64,000 nucleotides of DNA from Cheilinus undulatus. Lineage: Eukaryota; Chordata; Actinopteri; Labriformes; Labridae. This document shows positions 59,501-64,000 of this stretch, piece by piece (within the stretch, counting starts at the first letter, position 1; every line of letters starts with the position of its first letter). Location of the stretch: contig NC_054885.1 in the NCBI RefSeq assembly GCF_018320785.1, positions 9,236,421 through 9,300,420 of the forward strand, in the 5' to 3' direction. A program made the translations under genes and the position numbers. Under the pieces are notes generated by a model. That model was not told where the DNA came from, made no database searches, and saw only the letters and a list, made by a program, of their open reading frames with translations.

Positions 59501-62087
59501 TCATAAACTTCACATGCTTTAAAAGAAGTCTTCATTGTTTGAAATTATCTACACAGCATTATATGAATATGAGATATAAATTTCATCCCCCACACTTAGA
59601 AAAACATCAGCTTTTGATGTGATGCTATTGAAAAACTCACAAAATGTCTTTCAACATAACCCAAATTATTACCATATTTTTCAGTAGTAATGCTGCTTAC
59701 AGGCTGGTTTATACAAACTCAATGCACCCGTTTTACACCAATATGAATGTTTAGGACTCATTATTATACTTTTTTGTGTTTCTGCCATGTGGCACAGCTA
59801 TACTGTTACTGAAAATGCTATTTTCTATCCCCCAAACAGAACTCAAAACAATATCCGATTTCCCTTAAAAATAACATAAAATCCACAATTTGATTTTCAT
59901 GCCGCTTCTATGCATCTGTGTCATTCTATTAGTGCCATTCTTTTTTGGCAGTAAAAATAATGCTAATACAGTAGTTAAACTCTCAGACTGCAGGGAATGC
60001 TGTGAAACTCACAGCCTGTTTTTGTCAATACAAAAAACTTCTAGCTAGTTGCAACCACACAGAAAACTGGTGTCAGTCTCACCAAAGTCCGAGTTGTCTC
60101 TCTTGTCGAAGAACAGCTTGTTGCCGACTCTCTGCACAATGATGTCCCAGGAGTTTACTGAGCGTGTGCAGCACATCAGAGTGGCCAGGATGGCGTCGGT
60201 GGCAAACACATTGCCTTGAGTCTTAGCCAGCTGCAGCGACACAAACACAGTTTTAGATAAACATAAGAAACAAACTGCTGGAACAGCTTTCTGTGTTTAA
60301 AAATAATCCTGTGTCAGACCTTGCGGATGACAGGGTCGTCGGTGGTGGTGACGGTGTGGAAGATCCTCTTGATGCTCTTCAGCTGTTTCTCGTTGCGGGT
60401 GGTGATGCGGTCGAAGGCCTTGTCGTAGTACTCCAGAGCTCCGCAGCACTCGCTGCAGGAGGAAAAGAAAATTCACTGTCACTGTTTCCTTTTAAAACGG
60501 GTTTAATAACACCATAAAAGACAAGTCTACTCACATGTCGACAGGGTCAGCCACCTCCATGTATCTCATTTTCATCAGTCGGGGGAAGTCCATCTCCTCC
60601 TTCACCTCCCAGTCGCTCCTCACCTCCACAGAGGAGTCTCTGGGCTTCAGCTGCGCCTGAAAGATCACACCCACAAAACATTTAATACAAAAAAAGAGCT
60701 GTTTAAATCAGTCTTCAATTTCTGTCAAGCTGTATCAACCTTACAATAACCAAAAAAAGTTCTGTGGGTTTTCTGGATATTATTTGAGAGATTAATAAGC
60801 CTTTAAATAAAATTTTCATAAGGATTGGTACCTGAGACTTCTGGTCCCACTTCTGTCGGACTCCAAACTGCTTCTGGAACTTCTTCTGCAGCCGCAGTCG
60901 ATCCCTGAACAGACAAGCACCTCAGATTCAGCTCAAGTCTTCACAAATTTCATGGCTCCTGTGACAGCCGATGTGAACTCCAACTGAGATTCTTCACAAA
61001 ACCTCAAAAGCAGAAAGATAAAATATAACATCTCCTGTGTAAATCTCACCTCTCCTTCTGCTTGGCGCTCTTTGGGAGCGTTTGCATGTTGAACTGAGTC
61101 AGATTCCTGCGGTCTTTGTCCCGGCGCAGATTCCTCTGTTTAGATAGAAAATTATGCATTAGAGGATGATTTTAAATCAGGTGCAATCAATAGAAACTTA
61201 GAAAGAAAGCATGCTGCCTATTGTTCTTATTTACCTGAGCAAATCTCATGCGGTTCCTCTGGTAGGCCGTCTTCTGCGTCTTGGCCGTGTCCACCAGCTG
61301 GAAGCTCGTCTCATCCTCCTCATGGAAGTAAGCGTACTGACTGCCTCCTCCAAACTGAGACGAATACTTATCTGCAGGCAAAACACACCACATGCATATC
61401 AGACTTGTACTTATAATTTAAAGATTTCTGTATTGTCTAGGGGGGCTTATTGCTAAAATAATATGAGTGTCTTCCTCTGACTGAAATTTAAATACTTCAT
61501 TATATTTTAGTTAGATACTGATCTGTCTCACTCACTTGTGTATCTCTTGTCTTGGTAAGTGGCTCCAGTCCAGTCAGCGACCTGTCAGAGAAAATACACA
61601 GTGAGAAAAATATGAAAAGCTGCAAAATAAAAATTGTCTGCACATCTGTTCCTCATCCTCACTGCTATTTTTATCTAGAATAAAAGGCCATGTTAGCAAT
61701 GCATGGCAATGCTTCTATGTTGAACTCATTAAAATGAAAATTTTTTTGGCCAGATTTAAGTTTAACTGTATAGCGTTGTGTGGTTGTATGATACTGAAAG
61801 CTGTATGTTTCTGTCAATAACACAACATGTAAAGACTTAACCACGCTTTCTGCTGGGATTAATTTCAATCTTTTTGCCCCATTAAAAGCACGTTTCAGTA
61901 CAATTCAAGACAGTATATGATTTCTGTTAGTGACTTTATGAAGATATCGTGTAAGAAATCAAACCTTTCCTAGACGGTCTCCTTTGCTGAACGGCTGATA
62001 CGGCATATCTTTGAACTTCTCTGGGACGGCGCATGGACCCCATCCCGACGGGTTGTCCTGGATCACAGGAGCGTGGAACTTTGCCAT
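56559..62087 (-). CDS. eif3d: Eukaryotic translation initiation factor 3 subunit D, complete
   Basis: eIF3d is a cytoplasmic subunit of the eIF3 complex on the 40S ribosome and in known family members also binds the mRNA cap. Coding exons, 5' to 3': 62087-61965, 61581-61536, 61371-61235, 61135-61050, 60904-60832, 60656-60535, 60452-60320, 60230-60083, 59281-59151, 58900-58815, 58666-58537, 58169-58027, 57461-57269, 57155-57062, 56572-56559. All are GT-AG; they sum to 1659 nt, 552 residues, close to the usual 548 or so. It begins [20 protein letters not shown], includes [60 protein letters not shown] and [20 protein letters not shown], and ends in an acidic tail ([10 protein letters not shown]... 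to DEEN). The ATG lies three bases after an acceptor, so an upstream noncoding exon exists (ending 62956). There are no disruptions. Confidence 0.97.
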
Positions 62088-62955
62088 GACCTGGAGTCAA
62101 AAAGAAACGAGACCTCAGCGACAAAAAAAAAGCATCAACTAGATAATAAACATCACATCAGCAGGGTCTCAGCCACTCAGCAGCACTGATTTCTCCAGCA
62201 ATGCACTAAAATGATGCACTGATCAGCTTGCGCAGTGGGCTAGTCATCATTGACCCCTGACTATCAAACAATCTGAGGATTCTCTTCATTGATTAAGCTG
62301 ATTTCTTAGTCTTTGTTCATCTATTCTTTCTAGAGATACATGAAAGTGTCAACATGATATAAATATTGGCAGATATTACCTTTACAATGTTAAATATTGG
62401 TCTCGGCAGATATTAAGACTTCTTCAGTCGATACATTGGCAGTATAAATCCTCTACTGGCCTTAAATATCGGCAAAATGTACAACTGTGCAGTTATCAGT
62501 TAACATGGTAACTATTTAAACCTTAACACCTACTATAACAGAACCAGTATAATAATTTCAAGCATCTTTTAGGCCAACGGTACCAGCTGACATCTGGCAC
62601 CTTCAATCACCGTTAGCAAGCTTCACTATAAAATCCAACGATAAAGACAGACTAACGTCTAAGGAATAACGTCTGTGGGCAACTTTGACAGCTGCTATGA
62701 TTTTAAAGAAGCACAGCTCACTTTTCTTTCACATCTTAGCGAATGAAGCGGATCGTTTACAGCTCTGAATCACTCGCAGCTAACAGATGCTAACGGTGAA
62801 GCTAAGTCATTTTGCCAACTGGCCGCGCGAGAGATGCTAAGCTAACTGGGTGGAAGGCTACGTTCACGTGCGCGTGACGCACTAAGATTTAGCTTCACAG
62901 TAAACTGAAAAGAGCACATTTTCTCACATCCACGCACGGTTCTGTATTTTCTTAC

Positions 62956-63003
62956 CGTGGATGATGGGACACTATCAGGCTTTTAATTCCAAACGGTCCT
63001 ACC
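62956..63003 (-). other. eif3d: eif3d 5' noncoding exon (approximate)
   Basis: On the minus strand 'catcatccacg|gtaagaaaat' gives a strong donor at 62955-62954, matching the acceptor at 62092-62091 ('gactccag') just before the start codon, an intron of about 865 bp. The transcription start is not determined; the upper coordinate is a guess. Confidence 0.5.
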
Positions 63004-64000
63004 ACGGTGCAAATCCCCGACAGAGCGCCGGTGTGAAAGGAAGTGTAGAGCTACCGTAAAGCGGACACGGGTTCCTGCCGTAAATCGAGTGCCGCTGTTG
63101 TAAAACCAAAGGATGAGAAATGGTTTGACGTAACGTTGTCGCCGATAAATATCCCACCTTGTTCACAGACATATCTAGCATATTGACGCAGTAATTCACG
63201 ACACTACTTTTAAAACAGTATTGCATTGTTTTCATGTGTGGCTTGACTTAAGGTTAGTGTAATTCCCCGCTGAAGCCACATGATGGCGGTATAAACCCGC
63301 AGCTCTACAGTCTGAGTACAAACGTGCAGTATAAACTGTGTAGAATTAAAACACAGTGGAAACACTGCAAAAATATGAAAGCTACAAATATCAAGGGCCA
63401 AATGGTAAGGAGTTATGCATTGATATGATGGTGTGTTATGCAAAAACGACCTGTTTATAAAAGTGGTTATTAAGTATTGTTTAATTCATTTTATGTTAGA
63501 AATAAGCCATAAAATAAAGAAACGTTCTTATTTGAGGGTCTACAGAAGCAGTGTTAGTGCTTTAATTTATTCCAATCTATATATATATATATAAAATATT
63601 TAAAGCACAATACTTTAATTTAAAAAAAAAAATTACATTTAGTGCATTGTGTAGTAGTTGCTACTTTGATAGTGACTAATAGGGATGCAAATCAATACAT
63701 AAATTAATAAATAAATTAGCTGCTGAGGATTAAAGTTTAAGGTTTTTAGTCTTATGGTCATCCCTTGTTTGTGATCAGGATATATCCATAATGCTTGAAG
63801 GATTAAACATTAGTCAGATGTCCAGCCTGACTCAGGAATTAACCGATTTGATTTTTAATGTACAAAGGTCAAAAGTCAAAGTCAGTAGGCCTCATGTTCA
63901 TCCCTTTCTTGTGAGCTCCATATCTCAAGAAAACTTTAGGGGACTCGAGGATGAGCTTTAGAGATTTAGGAATTTTCTTCAATCTTTCAGTGTTAATTTT
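63004..64000. other. eif3d upstream flank
   Basis: Moderately CpG-containing near 63000-63110, probably the eif3d promoter, then AT-rich with an (at)n tract near 63581-63592. No gene recognised. Confidence 0.45.

Overview
This is vertebrate nuclear DNA, almost certainly from a percomorph (spiny-rayed) teleost fish. The evidence is intron-rich genes with GT-AG splice sites, MHC class II alpha and beta genes, fish-type Tc1, hAT, RTE/Rex3-like, L2/CR1-like, L1-like and Ty3/gypsy remains, fish tRNA-derived SINEs, and an MHC class II beta gene whose beta-2 domain is split by an extra intron, a structure known from acanthopterygian fishes. Nothing prokaryotic is present.

Layout. 0-23.7 kb is a transposon graveyard with one recognisable host exon, a GIMAP/AIG1-type GTPase (minus strand, 7309-8081). 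It holds several hAT-like and Tc1-like remnants, a Tc1-like element carrying a nested solo LTR, a broken RTE-type LINE, two degenerate purine-rich arrays, and two related blocks about 16-18 kb apart (1.9-6.3 kb and 19.9-22.05 kb). 23.7-34.6 kb is the MHC class II alpha gene (plus strand): alpha-1, alpha-2 and TM/tail exons are intact, no leader exon could be found, and intron 2 is filled with an interrupted antisense L1. 35.4-42.4 kb holds LINE fragments and a 4.6-kb array of about 118 copies of a 39-bp unit. 44.4-48.2 kb is a complete six-exon MHC class II beta gene (249 codons) with a candidate X/X2 promoter module and a poly(A) signal. 48.3-56.4 kb is minisatellites, possible short exons of an unidentified gene, a LINE whose catalytic YADD segment has become a 23-bp minisatellite, and a gypsy integrase remnant. 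56.5-63 kb is a complete housekeeping gene on the minus strand, eif3d (15 coding exons, 552 codons, plus a 5' noncoding exon).

How the genes fit together. Class II alpha and beta chains form the heterodimer that presents peptide to CD4 T cells. They lie in the same orientation about 10 kb apart, so they may encode a pair. Two positions that normally hold the peptide backbone look substituted (beta Trp61 equivalent is Leu, alpha Asn69 equivalent is Ser), which hints at a non-classical pair. The GIMAP fragment belongs to a lymphocyte GTPase family; eif3d is an unrelated translation factor.

I found no clearly new molecular system. The most notable points are the possible non-classical class II pair, the reverse-transcriptase active site turned into a minisatellite, the 39-bp array that reads as a spurious 1283-codon ORF, and the concentration of minisatellites in and around the class II genes. 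All identifications are by reading the sequence; no database search was run.
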